A stretch of 64,000 bases of DNA from NCBI RefSeq assembly GCF_030137545.1, contig NZ_JARUVL010000001.1, positions 1 to 64,000 of the forward strand, read 5' to 3'. This DNA is from Virgibacillus sp. LDC-1. GTDB taxonomy: Bacteria; Bacillota; Bacilli; Bacillales; Amphibacillaceae. Of the stretch, positions 44,268 through 54,900 are shown piece after piece. The translations under genes and the position numbers were made by a program. The notes beneath the pieces are model-generated. The model worked only from the letters and a program-made list of their open reading frames with translations, had not been told where the DNA came from and did no database searches. Positions within the stretch are counted from its first letter, which is position 1, and the number at the start of each line of letters is the position of its first letter.

Positions 44268-45176
44268 GTGAAGGTTCGGAAAGCTATTATTCCAGCAGCT
44301 GGACTGGGGACGCGATTCTTACCAGCAACAAAAGCACAACCAAAAGAAATGTTGCCCATAGTTGATAAACCAACAATTCAATATATCGTAGAAGAAGCAA
44401 TTGCATCGGGGATTGAAGATATTGTCATCGTTACTGGTCGTGGGAAGCGGGCAATTGAGGATCATTTTGATATTTCATACGAATTAGAGGAAAAACTTGC
44501 ATTACAGGGAAAGGAGCAGACGCTTGCGAAGGTCCGTGAAATATCTTCATTAGCAAACATTTACTATATCCGTCAAAAAGAACCGAATGGTCTGGGAGAT
44601 GCAATAAGATGTGCAAACCGATTTATTGGAAATGAAGCCTTCGCGGTGTTACTTGGTGATGATATCGTAACTGCAAACCGCCCTTGTCTTTCTCAGCTTA
44701 TGGAAGCCTTTGAGCAATATCAAACTTCGATCATTGGTGTCCAAAAAGTTGCCGCCGATGCTGTAACAAAGTATGGAATTGTCGCCCCATTAGAGCAAAC
44801 ACTTAATCCTACACGAATATTCCCTATCCATTCACTTATTGAAAAGCCAAAAACAGAAGAAGCACCATCCAATATCGCGATCATTGGTCGGTATATTTTT
44901 ATGCCGGAAATATTTTCACATTTGAATGCAACAACACCTGGAATAGGAGGAGAGCTGCAGTTAACAGATGCGATTAATCGCTTAAATGAACAAGAGCGTG
45001 TTTTGTCTTGTTTAGTGGAAGGAAAGCGATATGATATTGGAGATAAGTTCGGATTCATTCAAGCAACAATTGAAATGGCGATGGAGCGGAGTGATTTAAG
45101 AGAGGAACTCGTTCCGTATTTACATGGTTTGCTGGAAGACGTTTATAAAAGCGGTAATGGCAGGGGGAAATTATGA
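44268..45176 (+). CDS. galU: UTP-glucose-1-phosphate uridylyltransferase
   Basis: GalU/GtaB makes UDP-glucose, here feeding the next enzyme to UDP-glucuronate. The 302-residue protein begins with the nucleotidyltransferase motif IIPAAGLGTRFLPATKAQPKEMLP and has VEEAIASGIEDIVIVTGRGK and a C-terminal YDIGDKFGF motif. GTG at 44268 with GAGAGGAGA about 8 bases upstream. It overlaps ugd by four bases and starts the acidic polysaccharide operon. Confidence 0.94.
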   Translation: MKVRKAIIPAAGLGTRFLPATKAQPKEMLPIVDKPTIQYIVEEAIASGIEDIVIVTGRGKRAIEDHFDISYELEEKLALQGKEQTLAKVREISSLANIYYIRQKEPNGLGDAIRCANRFIGNEAFAVLLGDDIVTANRPCLSQLMEAFEQYQTSIIGVQKVAADAVTKYGIVAPLEQTLNPTRIFPIHSLIEKPKTEEAPSNIAIIGRYIFMPEIFSHLNATTPGIGGELQLTDAINRLNEQERVLSCLVEGKRYDIGDKFGFIQATIEMAMERSDLREELVPYLHGLLEDVYKSGNGRGKL

Positions 45177-46510
45177 GAATAGCTGTTATTGGAGCTGGAT
45201 ATGTTGGGTTGATTACAGGGGTATGTCTTGCGGAATTAGGTCATCAAGTTACATGCGTTGATGTGAATAAGTCCAAAATTCAACAGCTATCAAAAGGGGT
45301 GTGCCCGATTCATGAACAGGGACTGGAGGAGCTAATACGAAAAAACATACGACAGCATCGATTAAGCTTTACGACAATGTATGAGGTTGGACTTACTGAT
45401 TGTCAGCTTGTATTTATTGCAGTAGGAACACCAGAAGCAAACGACGGTTCAGCAGATTTAAGCTATGTTAAACAGGCAGCAAGTGCCATTGCACAGCACT
45501 TACAGCAGGATACAGTTGTTATTACGAAAAGCACTGTCCCTGTTGGAACAAATGAACGTATTCAAGGATGGATCGAAAAAGAAGCTCCACGCGATATTGC
45601 TGTTCATGTTGTTGCAAATCCGGAATTTTTAAGACAAGGATCAGCTGTCGAAGATGCCTTTCGAGGTGACCGGATTGTGCTCGGTGCGCAGAATCCAACG
45701 GCAATGAACGTTGTAGCAGAAATATATAAGCCATTAAACATTCCTATTTTAAAAACGGATTTTCGCAGTGCTGAAATGATTAAATATACGGCAAACGCAT
45801 TTTTGGCCATGAAAATTAGCTTTATTAATGAAATTTCTCATGTTGCGGAACAGTGTGATGCAAATATAGAGGAGATTGCGAAAGGTGTAGGAATGGATAA
45901 ACGAATTGGTTCCTCCTTTTTAAGAGCTGGCATAGGCTATGGAGGATCCTGTTTACCAAAAGATACAAAAGCATTGCTTGCAATAGGTAAAACAGCAGGT
46001 CAGAAAATGCGAATTATCGAGCAAGTGCAGCGTGTCAATGAATTGCAACGCGTATGGCTCATTGAGAAAATACTACAACGCTTCGGTAATCTAGACGGAA
46101 AAACAATTGCACTTCTCGGATTAGCTTTTAAACCGAATACGGATGATATGAGGCAATCACCTGCAATCGAGATTGCACAAATGCTCATTAATATCGGGGC
46201 AACAGTTCATGCATATGATCCGGTAGCTTTAGAAAACGCAAAAGAAGTGATGCCACGACAGGTTAGAATGATGACAACGATGGAAGAGACTTTGCGACAG
46301 GCTCATTGTGCAGTCATTTTAACCGACTGGCAGGAAATAAAAGCATTTCCTTTAGAGAACTATCACCATTATTTAATATCCCCCATTTTATTTGATGGGA
46401 GAAATTGCTTTTCACTAACAGCGGTGAAGCAAGCAGGGCTTGAATACCATTCGATCGGTCGGCCGGATATATTTCCTATAAGTGAAGCAGTCCAAGCGTA
46501 TCCCGAATAA
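45173..46510 (+). CDS. UDP-glucose 6-dehydrogenase
   Basis: This enzyme oxidises UDP-glucose twice to UDP-glucuronate, as TuaD does for teichuronic acid. The 445-residue protein has the NAD motif IAVIGAGYVGLITGVCLAELG, the active-site Cys in GIGYGGSCLPKDTKAL and the C-terminal UDP-binding domain starting LLGLAFKPNTDDMRQSP. ATG overlaps the galU stop. Its stop codon lies inside the following terminator hairpin, so downstream sugar-polymer genes may have their own promoter. Confidence 0.94.
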   Translation: MRIAVIGAGYVGLITGVCLAELGHQVTCVDVNKSKIQQLSKGVCPIHEQGLEELIRKNIRQHRLSFTTMYEVGLTDCQLVFIAVGTPEANDGSADLSYVKQAASAIAQHLQQDTVVITKSTVPVGTNERIQGWIEKEAPRDIAVHVVANPEFLRQGSAVEDAFRGDRIVLGAQNPTAMNVVAEIYKPLNIPILKTDFRSAEMIKYTANAFLAMKISFINEISHVAEQCDANIEEIAKGVGMDKRIGSSFLRAGIGYGGSCLPKDTKALLAIGKTAGQKMRIIEQVQRVNELQRVWLIEKILQRFGNLDGKTIALLGLAFKPNTDDMRQSPAIEIAQMLINIGATVHAYDPVALENAKEVMPRQVRMMTTMEETLRQAHCAVILTDWQEIKAFPLENYHHYLISPILFDGRNCFSLTAVKQAGLEYHSIGRPDIFPISEAVQAYPE

Positions 46511-46534
46511 TCGGGTATCCTTGGACTGTTTTTT
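46488..46534 (+). terminator. Terminator overlapping the end of the UDP-glucose dehydrogenase gene
   Basis: CAGTCCAAG plus TATCCCGA (46488-46506) pair with TCGGGTA plus CTTGGACTG (46511-46528), broken by a small internal loop; TTTTTT follows. The dehydrogenase stop codon (46508-46510) is in the loop. Confidence 0.9.
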
Positions 46535-46651
46535 AAAAACTTCTTCAGTTCTAAAGAAAAAATGATTATAAACCGTTCGCTTTCGGACGATACTGTTTAA
46601 TGGTTTTTACTTTATTCGATTAGACAATGGACATAGAGGAAGGATACTAGC

Positions 46652-47950
46652 ATGCATTTGCTTCAACATACTAAATGGCGTAAGAGACTTGAGTATAGCT
46701 TCATTTATTTTATCGCGCTGCAACCATTTTTAGATATTGCTGCATTCATTCACCTTCCCATATCGGAAATTGCCCGAATTGGAATCATGGTGGCAGGATT
46801 TTGGTACATCCTGTTGTTGCCCCCTGGAAAATGGAAGAAAATTTTCATTTCATATTTTTTACTCGTTATTAGTTTTATGGTGGTTCATCTTATTGTTACC
46901 TTGGGATGGAAGCATCCTTTTTCCGTTGGGGAGGAAGTCATTCATATTGTAAAATCAATGTTTTTCGTAGAATTGCTCGTTGTATTTATACTTGTATTTA
47001 ATAAATGGCACGTGCAACTAAAAAAGAACCGTACGATCGAACGTCTCGTTTTTTTCAATATGGCAACGATTGGCGGAATTATGCTGGTTGCTACTATAAC
47101 AGGAACTGGAAAAAAAACCTATGATGCGCTCGCCAAGGCAGGTCATTCAGGCTGGTTCTTTTCTGGAAACGAGCTAAGTACGATTGTAGCAATGGGGTTT
47201 AGTATGATGCTGCTCTATTTTTGGACAGAACAGTCTTTCAACAATAAGATATATCAGCTTCCCTTTATCGTGCTCGTTATCGCTTCTATGCTAGAGATTG
47301 GAACGAAGGTAAGCTTTGGAGCAGTTGTAGTTATCTTAGGGATAGCTCTGCTTCTTGCTATTATCGGCTATCCTAAGCATCGCGAAAGATGGAAACACGC
47401 AGCAATACTTGCCACCCTTTTTATGATGACAATAATTGCTGTTCCATACGCAGCAATTGGAAACAACCTTAACTTCTTTTTTGGAGAAACGAATTCGCAA
47501 CAAGAAGAACAAAAGGACACTCCAGAAGACGAACCAGAGCAAGTTCCAGAGCTATTAAGCGGACGTAGTGAATTCTTGGACGAGCTGCAAATGCAATTTA
47601 GCGAAGCACCACTCCTTCAGAAGCTTTTTGGCATGGGATATGGTGGGAACTATGAACAGGAGCCTAAGCTCGCAGAAATGGACATGCTTGATTGGTTTTT
47701 TGGTTTCGGAATTGTAGGCAGTTTACTTCTTTTTCTTCCCCTTTTAAGTATTGGCATCTTGCTGTTGCGCCATCTGTTACTTTGTAAGTGGAACTTGCCA
47801 ATCATATTTGCCGCATTAGCGACCTGTCTCGGCTTAGGTAGTTCTTTTGTAGCAGGACATGTATTATCGTCCCCTGCTGCGAGTATTTACCTTATTGTCG
47901 TTATTAGCTTTTTATGGATGCATGTGAACCCGCCAACTTTAAACAGATGA
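46652..47950 (+). CDS. O-antigen ligase/TuaE-like polysaccharide polymerase
   Basis: A 432-residue membrane protein with about eleven helices and the Wzy/O-antigen-ligase pattern: a large extracellular loop (about residues 285-330, acidic QQEEQKDTPEDEPEQVPE) followed by the conserved SGRSEFLDELQMQF motif. TuaE, the presumed teichuronic acid polymerase, is the nearest role. It is located after the UDP-glucuronate genes and before glycosyltransferases, which supports polymer assembly at the outer membrane face. Confidence 0.8.
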   Translation: MHLLQHTKWRKRLEYSFIYFIALQPFLDIAAFIHLPISEIARIGIMVAGFWYILLLPPGKWKKIFISYFLLVISFMVVHLIVTLGWKHPFSVGEEVIHIVKSMFFVELLVVFILVFNKWHVQLKKNRTIERLVFFNMATIGGIMLVATITGTGKKTYDALAKAGHSGWFFSGNELSTIVAMGFSMMLLYFWTEQSFNNKIYQLPFIVLVIASMLEIGTKVSFGAVVVILGIALLLAIIGYPKHRERWKHAAILATLFMMTIIAVPYAAIGNNLNFFFGETNSQQEEQKDTPEDEPEQVPELLSGRSEFLDELQMQFSEAPLLQKLFGMGYGGNYEQEPKLAEMDMLDWFFGFGIVGSLLLFLPLLSIGILLLRHLLLCKWNLPIIFAALATCLGLGSSFVAGHVLSSPAASIYLIVVISFLWMHVNPPTLNR

Positions 47951-47962
47951 GGAATGTATAAG

Positions 47963-49066
47963 ATGACGAAACGAAAGGAAAGAATATTAATAATTAGTAC
48001 GATGTATCCTAGTAGCAAGCATCCGGTATTCGGGGTATTTGTGGAAAACCAAGTTCGAGCGTTAAAGGAAAAAGGAATGCTAGTCGACGTAATAGCTGTT
48101 CAAAATCCAAGCTCGAACAAGAAGGCAGTGCTGCAAAAATACATGATGTGGATTATGCGGACTGGATGGACACTCGTTACGAAAGGGAAAAAATATACGA
48201 TTATTCATGCCCATTATATTTTTCCGAGTGGCCTTTGCGCGCTTATATTTAAAAAGCTGTTTCATGCAAGGATGATTGTTACTGCACACGGTGGGGATAT
48301 GGATAAAATGGCGAGGAAAAATCGTTTCTTCCAGAAGGCAACGAAGTGCATCTTGCAAGAAGCAGATCACATAATAGCGGTCGGTCATCAATTAAAAAAT
48401 GACATGGTTCTACATTACGGCATACAAGAACAAAAAATCGATGTACTACCTATGGGCGTCGATCGGAGCCGATTCCATCCAATGAATAAAAAAACAGCAC
48501 GCAATTTAATTGGTTGCAATGAACAAGTGTCCATCATTTTATATGTTGGAAATATCATTCAGGCAAAAGGGTTAGAGGAATTAGTTGCAGCCTATCAGAA
48601 GTATAAGGAAACGAATCCAACAGCCCAACTCCATATAATCGGCGCAGAAAAGGAACCTCTATTTGCAAAGAACTTAAAGCGAAAGACGCAAACAGAAGAA
48701 GGGATTTTTTTTCATGGGCCGATGCAGCAAAGTCAATTACCTATATGGATTTCTGCAGCAAATGTGTTAGTAATCCCTTCCTATATGGAAGGCTTTGGAC
48801 TAGTTGCTTTAGAGGCGATGTCCTGTCATACGCCAGTAGTTGGCACGACAGTAGGAGGACTTCGCTATTTACTTGCCGATGGGGCAGGCATATTAGTCCC
48901 ACCAAAGGATTCTGATGCATTAGAAGCAGCCTTACAAGCAGTGCTTTCCTCTACAAGTTTACAGCGATCATTAATACAAAATGGGGAAGAAAAGGCACGT
49001 GCATATGATCAAGACCAAATTATAGAACGTTTAATCGAAATTTATCGTGATAGGAGCAGCAGTTGA
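47963..49066 (+). CDS. Glycosyltransferase family 4 (TuaC-like)
   Basis: The 367-residue GT-B enzyme adds a sugar to a lipid-linked chain in the cytoplasm. The N-terminal half has STMYPSSKHPVFGVFVENQVRAL and AHYIFPSG; the C-terminal domain has the nucleotide-sugar motif IPSYMEGFGLVALEAMSC with the E-x7-E pair. ATG at 47963 has GAGGAA 9 bases upstream; ATG at 47954 is too close to that site. It overlaps the next gene by four bases. Confidence 0.88.
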   Translation: MTKRKERILIISTMYPSSKHPVFGVFVENQVRALKEKGMLVDVIAVQNPSSNKKAVLQKYMMWIMRTGWTLVTKGKKYTIIHAHYIFPSGLCALIFKKLFHARMIVTAHGGDMDKMARKNRFFQKATKCILQEADHIIAVGHQLKNDMVLHYGIQEQKIDVLPMGVDRSRFHPMNKKTARNLIGCNEQVSIILYVGNIIQAKGLEELVAAYQKYKETNPTAQLHIIGAEKEPLFAKNLKRKTQTEEGIFFHGPMQQSQLPIWISAANVLVIPSYMEGFGLVALEAMSCHTPVVGTTVGGLRYLLADGAGILVPPKDSDALEAALQAVLSSTSLQRSLIQNGEEKARAYDQDQIIERLIEIYRDRSSS

Positions 49067-49536
49067 TGAAGCAAAAAAAAATACTTCTAATATCATCTAT
49101 TGGTGGACATTTAACACAGCTCATGCAGCTAGAGCCTATTTTTAAAAAATACGATTATCATATTGTGACCGAAAAGTCCGAGATTACAGAAAAAATGAAA
49201 GAAAACTATCCCGTATCCACACTCGTATATGGTGCACGCAACTATCCCATTCGTTATTTGTTTAAATTCTCCTTTAATGTATGCAAAACCTTTTTCATTT
49301 TTCTACGTACTCGACCTGACGTTGTTATAACAACCGGGGCGCATACTGCTGTACCGATGTGCTATATTGCCAAGCTTTTCCGAAAAAAAGTGATTTTTAT
49401 AGAAAGCTTTGCAAAAACAACGTCACCAACCCTTTCTGGAAGACTTGTTTATCCGATTGCAGATTTGTTTATTGTGCAATGGGAATCGATGCAGAAGGTA
49501 TACCCAAATGCGCGTTATGGAGGTGCTATCTATTGA
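49063..49536 (+). CDS. PssD/Alg14-like glycosyltransferase subunit
   Basis: A 157-residue protein that matches the membrane-anchoring half of split GT28 enzymes (Alg14, PssD, EpsE types). It opens with a Rossmann-like ILLISSIGGHLTQLMQLEP, then DVVITTGAHTAVPMCYIAKL and VIFIESFAKTTSPTLSGR. It normally binds the lipid acceptor and recruits the catalytic partner encoded next. It starts within the GT4 stop codon and ends over the start of the partner gene. Confidence 0.85.
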   Translation: MMKQKKILLISSIGGHLTQLMQLEPIFKKYDYHIVTEKSEITEKMKENYPVSTLVYGARNYPIRYLFKFSFNVCKTFFIFLRTRPDVVITTGAHTAVPMCYIAKLFRKKVIFIESFAKTTSPTLSGRLVYPIADLFIVQWESMQKVYPNARYGGAIY

Positions 49537-50012
49537 TATTCGTTGTACTTGGAACGCATGAACTCCCATTTCATCGTTTATTAAATGAAATAGAACATTT
49601 AAAGCAACAAGCCTTCATCAAAGAAGAGGTCATTGTTCAACACGGGCATACCCCTTGTAATAGTAAATACTTTTCATTAAAGAAATTTGTGAGCTATGAG
49701 GAAATGGATGCTTTTTACGATAAAGCAAGGATAGTCATTACCCATGCGGGAACGGGGTCGGTTGTGACAGCTTTACGTAAAGGGAAGAAGGTGATTGCTG
49801 TTCCACGATTAAAGGAATATGGAGAGCATAATGATAATCATCAATTGGAAATCGTGGCTCAGTTTTTAAAGCAAGGATACATATTAACATGGAAGGATGG
49901 CGAACAGCTCGCTGCTGTTTTAAAACAAGCAGAAGATTTTAAGCCCCAGCCATTTCAATCAGGAAAGAAGACGATTTTTCAATTAATTCAACGCTTTATC
50001 GAAGAGGCATAA
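49533..50012 (+). CDS. PssE/Alg13-like glycosyltransferase catalytic subunit
   Basis: The catalytic half of the split GT28 enzyme, 159 residues. It begins IFVVLGTHELPFHRLLNEIE and contains ITHAGTGSVVTALRKGKKVIAVPR and HNDNHQLEIVAQFLKQGY, the sugar-nucleotide site of MurG/Alg13-like proteins. The start is TTG at 49533, overlapping the TGA of the partner gene (TTGA), with GGAGGTG 8 bases upstream. The open frame also extends upstream to 49359, but that part overlaps the partner in another frame and is not protein-like. Confidence 0.85.
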   Translation: MIFVVLGTHELPFHRLLNEIEHLKQQAFIKEEVIVQHGHTPCNSKYFSLKKFVSYEEMDAFYDKARIVITHAGTGSVVTALRKGKKVIAVPRLKEYGEHNDNHQLEIVAQFLKQGYILTWKDGEQLAAVLKQAEDFKPQPFQSGKKTIFQLIQRFIEEA

Positions 50013-50032
50013 CAACATAGAAGCAAAATAAT

Positions 50033-50072
50033 AACTCCGAAGAAAAAGGATGGTTGCTTTTTCCACGGAGTT
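50033..50072. terminator. Convergent hairpin between pssE-like and tagB-like genes
   Basis: AACTCCG (50033-50039) pairs with CGGAGTT (50066-50072), and GAAAAAG (50042-50048) with CTTTTTC (50057-50063). T runs on either side are weak. It overlaps the last codon of the minus-strand gene. Confidence 0.55.
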
Positions 50073-51261
50073 AAATATTTACAGGTTGCTCTACTTGTTG
50101 TGCCTCTTCAACATAAAGTGCCTCTATCAGCTGTTTGCTAGCGTTTCCTTTCGAATAAAGGTTCCACTGGTTAGCAAACTGTTGAACACGCCCCATATCA
50201 AACGATGCTTGCATAATGATGTCAATTAACGCATCTGTGTTAAAAGCAATGGGTCCAGGGACAAGTGTTTCATAATCTTCCCAAAAGCCTCTCGTTTTTT
50301 GGTATGTTTCCAAATCATACGCAAAAAAGATCATTGGTTTTTGCAGCAATGCATATTCAAAGGGAATAGAAGAATAGTCTGTGATTAGCAAATCTGCCAC
50401 AACAAGTAAATCATTCATCCGATAGTCACTTGATACATTAAAAACAAAGCCCGGAAATTTATTTTCAAACGTCCCATTTATAGCGGGATGAAGCTTTAAG
50501 AAAATGACATAATCATGTCGTAACGATTTATACATTTTCTCTATATCTAGTTCGATTGTTGCCGATGCTAGGTTGTCATCTCGAAAAGTTGGTGCATAAA
50601 GAATGACTTTCTTTTTCTTAATAATTGGAAATGCATCTTCTAATATATGCTTTGCTTCATTCATAGCTTCAGAATCATAAAAAAAGTCTGTACGCGGAAT
50701 ACCAGTACGCAAAATAGTATCATTCGATAAGGCAAAGCTCTTTTTGAAAATCGTAGCCATTCGTTCTGAGCCGACAACAACGTGATGGAAATTGCTATAA
50801 ACCTTATGAAAGCGATCTATTGCGCGTTGTGAACGAAACTGATTCGATGGATCCTGTAAACCAAACTGCTTTATAGCACCTGCAGCATGCCAAAGCTGAA
50901 TACATTCTACATTGGAGCGGAAGGAACTCGCTGCTAGAAATCCATAATAATTATCTACAAATACCTTATGTGAGGTAGCTAAGTGATAAATAGATTGTAT
51001 CCAATTTATGAGATTGCTAGGTTCGAACGCGAGTATTTGTTTGGTTGCTAGCATTTCCTTAAAGTTGATGTGACATTGGGAGGTTGAAAGGATAACAACT
51101 TGGTCGTCTGTTTGTTTTTCAACTTCTTGTGCAGCAAACAAAATATTATCCCCAAAGGAAGCAACAAATGTTGTTTTCTTCTTTTGGGGAAATCGTTTAA
51201 AAAGTTCAAAGAAAATACGAAAAACAAACAGGTATGCCGTAACAGCAAATTCCCTAGCCAT
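50071..51261 (-). CDS. CDP-glycerol glycerophosphotransferase (TagB-like)
   Basis: A 396-residue membrane-associated GT-B enzyme that moves glycerol phosphate from CDP-glycerol. It has the family motifs: CIQLWHAAGAIKQFG with the catalytic His, ILYAPTFRDDN, FLKLHPA, and LLITDYSSIPFEYALLQKP. The size and single-domain form suit the primase TagB, which adds the first glycerol phosphate to the linkage unit, and it overlaps tagD by eight bases. Terminal polymer extension (TagF) would be done by a related protein. Confidence 0.87.
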   Translation of the reverse strand: MAREFAVTAYLFVFRIFFELFKRFPQKKKTTFVASFGDNILFAAQEVEKQTDDQVVILSTSQCHINFKEMLATKQILAFEPSNLINWIQSIYHLATSHKVFVDNYYGFLAASSFRSNVECIQLWHAAGAIKQFGLQDPSNQFRSQRAIDRFHKVYSNFHHVVVGSERMATIFKKSFALSNDTILRTGIPRTDFFYDSEAMNEAKHILEDAFPIIKKKKVILYAPTFRDDNLASATIELDIEKMYKSLRHDYVIFLKLHPAINGTFENKFPGFVFNVSSDYRMNDLLVVADLLITDYSSIPFEYALLQKPMIFFAYDLETYQKTRGFWEDYETLVPGPIAFNTDALIDIIMQASFDMGRVQQFANQWNLYSKGNASKQLIEALYVEEAQQVEQPVNI

Positions 51262-51652
51262 TGTTTGCTGAATTCAAATCTTGTTTGATTTTTGTGGTGG
51301 AAATTCCAACTGTCCGCGGCAAATAAACGACCTCACATTGGTCTTTCAGAAAGTCAAATTTCCCGGTCCAATCATCTCCCATAACAAACACATCAATGTT
51401 ATGCGCCTTCACATCTTCCACTTTTTGCTCCCATGTATGCTCAGGAATTACTTCGTCCACATAACGAATCGCTTCAAGAATTGCCTTGCGTTGCTCAAAT
51501 GAATAGTACGCCTTTTTACCTTTTAATGCGTTAAATTCATCAGAAGAAATCGCAACAACAAGATAGTCGCCATATTCCTTTGCACGACGTAGAATGTTTA
51601 TATGACCAGTATGAAGCAAATCAAATGTTCCATATGTGATTACTTTTTTCAT
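51254..51652 (-). CDS. tagD: Glycerol-3-phosphate cytidylyltransferase
   Basis: TagD makes CDP-glycerol from CTP and glycerol-3-phosphate, the donor for all three glycerophosphotransferases in this window. The 132-residue protein has the HxGH motif HTGH at residues 14-17 and the C-terminal ISTTKIKQ motif that closes over CTP. ATG at 51652, preceded on its strand by GGAGG. It is first in the tagD-tagB operon. Confidence 0.95.
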   Translation of the reverse strand: MKKVITYGTFDLLHTGHINILRRAKEYGDYLVVAISSDEFNALKGKKAYYSFEQRKAILEAIRYVDEVIPEHTWEQKVEDVKAHNIDVFVMGDDWTGKFDFLKDQCEVVYLPRTVGISTTKIKQDLNSANNG

Positions 51653-51816
51653 TTATAATAACCTCCGATAACAGTTAGTATATCATTTATATTCACATAA
51701 TACATTACAATACTTTATCAAATCGAATACAAGTTTATTATACTATGAATTATATTTTAAATAAACAGGGTGCGGAAAAATATGTGATAGGGGATACCTA
51801 TAAAATAATAAGTCGA

Positions 51817-51853
51817 AAAGAAAAACTCAAGGGAATTAAAGTTCCCTTGAGTT
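51817..51853 (-). terminator. Terminator of the glucosaminidase gene
   Basis: AACTCAAGGGAA (51824-51835) and TTCCCTTGAGTT (51842-51853) form a perfect 12-bp stem with a 6-base loop. On the minus strand it is followed by a T run (51819-51825). Confidence 0.88.
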
Positions 51854-51904
51854 ATTTATGGAAATAAATCATTTATTGTATAAATCGTCTTTTAAAACCT
51901 TTCA

Positions 51905-54900
51905 CTATCGATACTTAGGAATATCATAGACTCGTATTGCATTCGGCAGCAAATCGTAAACGTTTTTAATTTTACTGATTTGTTTTATAGACCAACCAAT
52001 ATCTGTTGCATATTGATGGCTTCCTGGGCTACTTGGATTCCATTTCATTTTATATAATGTATTTTGTTTGTATTGTGCATGATTAATATAATTATCTGAA
52101 ATCCACTTTGCACCACCGATGATCGCTCTATCGACTGTAGTCCATCCTAGTTGATAGGCTTTCTTTGCTCCCCCTAATAAAGGATTGCTGTCGTATGCGG
52201 CAATACCGTACATATTATAAACCGTCTTAATTGAGGTTAAGCTACCCGAATTACTAGATGTTGCAAGTACCAGGTTTCCATTTCTATCTTTTCCTACCCT
52301 AACACCTTTTGCTAAAGTAGAGGATCCATTGCCTGTTTCATGTAGTGCATGTGCTATAAGATATACTTCGTTTACATTATGTGTTTTACTAGCCGAAATA
52401 AATGATTTTTGAGTGTTGTTTAGAGTGCCTTTGTTTAATAGAACTTTTCTTAGATCAGCTTCAGATACACCTGCACTACCTGATAATAACAGATGCTGAT
52501 AGCGATCATTTTTATTTGGATCTAAATACTCTCTAACATCAGTAGATTTTGCATTTCGCCAAGCGTTATAGCTGATTTCATGCCACGTAGTGCCTTTTTT
52601 AAGGATTTTAATTGTAGTTCCTTTTGGAACAGTTCCATATATATGACTATTTGTACTTGCTGCATCTCTTATATTAACTGTTGCAGTTGTTACAGCCGTT
52701 GAAACATTTGGATTTACTAATGAAGTATGAATATATAGTGTCTTCCCGCTATAAATCACTTTATACCATTTATTACTTCCACTGTAAGTATCCCCTGTAA
52801 CTTCAGATACTATTGTTAATAGTGTTCCTCCACTTACTGTGGTATAAGTATTAGTATCAGTGAACCTTGGCTCTGTCCGCAATCGAGATCCAGTAGTCGT
52901 TGCACCAGTATTACTTGTAATGTTAACAAAGTCATTATGAATAAACGCATTTTTATTTCTGTATTTATCTGTTTGTGGAGGAGGGGTTGTATTCATTTGT
53001 CGGTTTAGTGCTTCATTAAATGTCACACTATAGTTAGTGTATTGGATATTTGATTTATCCAGATGACTGGAATGAATCCAAACCGATTGTCCATTTTGCA
53101 GCGTTCCATGGTACCAAGTATTTCCTCCCACATTCTCAGTTAAATTTACTTTAAAAGCTTGGCCCTTTAAGTTTTGTATAGAAGTGGAATCATGAACGAT
53201 GTTTTTCTTTCCACCCCAAATTTTACTATAGGTAACACCAGTCCCCTTGAAATAAAAAGTTCTACGTATTTTATCTATAGTAGTATGTTCCAGTGTAAAG
53301 ATATCGGTAGCGTTAACCCAGCCTATTACGCCATTTGTACTACTAGGTTCCATACTAATGAGATAATACAATTGATCACGTTTCTGTGCCTGCTTTTTAA
53401 TATAAAGGACAGTATCGGTATAAGTTGTGCCTGCTTTTATCTGAGCATTAGGATCTCCGATTGTTTTGTGTATAGTAACATTTTGATTAGAAATTTGTCC
53501 TAATCTACTTGTAGGACTTTCTATTTTTCCATAAACGTGACTCGAATGAATCCATACTTCTTGACCATTTAATAGAGTTCCGCGATACCAAATGTTACCA
53601 TCAATATTCTGAGTTAAGTTTACTTTAAATAGTTCGTCTTTAAAGTTTTGAATGAAAGAAGAATCGTGAACGATGTTTTTCTTTCCACCCCAAATTTTAC
53701 TATAGGTAACCCCGTTCCCCTCGATATAAAATTCTTTCGCTTTATTATCCACACCAATATGTTTAAGGGTAAAGAAGTCGGTTGCTTTAACCCATCCGAT
53801 AACCCCTCTTTCACTGCTAGCTTCCGTACTGATGAGATAAAATAATTCATCGATTATCTTTGCCTGTTTCTTAATAAAGAAAACCTGGTCAGTGTAAGTG
53901 GCACCAGCTTTGATTTGGGAATTAGGATCTCCCAATGTTTTGTGAATAGTAACTTCTTCATTATAGATTTGTCCAACTCTACTTATAGGAGTTTCTATTT
54001 TTCCTAATACGTGACTTGAATGAATCCATACTTCTTGACCATTTAATAGAGTTCCACGATACCAAATGTTACCTTCAATATTCTGAGTTAAGTTCACTTT
54101 AAATAATTGACCTTTAAAATTTTGAATGGAAGAAGAATCGTGAACGATATTTTTCTTCCCCCCCCAAATCTTACTGTAGGTAACGCCATTACCTTCGATA
54201 TAAAATTCCTTTGGTTTATTATCTACACCAATATGTTTAAGTGTAGAGAAGTCGGTCGCTTTCACCCATCCGATTACTCCTCTTACACTGCTAGCTTCCG
54301 TACTAATAAGATAAAATAATTCATCGTTTATCTGTGCTTGTTTCTTAATAAAGAAGACCTGGTCAGTGTAAGTGGCACCAGCTTTGATTTGGGAATTAGG
54401 ATCTCCTAATGTTTTGTGAATAGTAACTTCTTCATTATAGATTTGTCCAACTCTACTTATAGGAGTTTCTATTTTTTCTAAAACATGACTTGAATGAATC
54501 CATACTTCTTGACCATTAGGGGTAGTACCACGATACCAAATGTTACCTTCAATATTCTGGGTTAAGTTCACTTTGAATAATTGTCCTTTTAAACCTTTAA
54601 TGGAAGAAGAATCGTGGACAACATTTTTCTTTCCACCCCAAATCTTACTATAGGTAACACCGTTCCCTTTGAAGTAAAATTCCTTCGCTTGATTATCTAC
54701 TCCAGTATGTTTAAGAGAAAAGATATCAGTTGCTTTAACCCAACCGATAACACCCTTTTTACTACTAGCTTCCGTACTGATGAGATAATATAATTCTTTA
54801 TTTATCCGTGCCTGCTTTTTAATAAAGAAGACTTGGTCTGTGTAAGTTGTGCCAGCTCTGAATTTAGACTTTGGATCACCCAATGTTTTGTATATGGAAA

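Noticed and set aside
49359-49532. Upstream part of the frame that leads into the PssE-like gene
   Set aside because: It lies over the PssD-like gene in a different frame; the conserved protein begins at the TTG at 49533.
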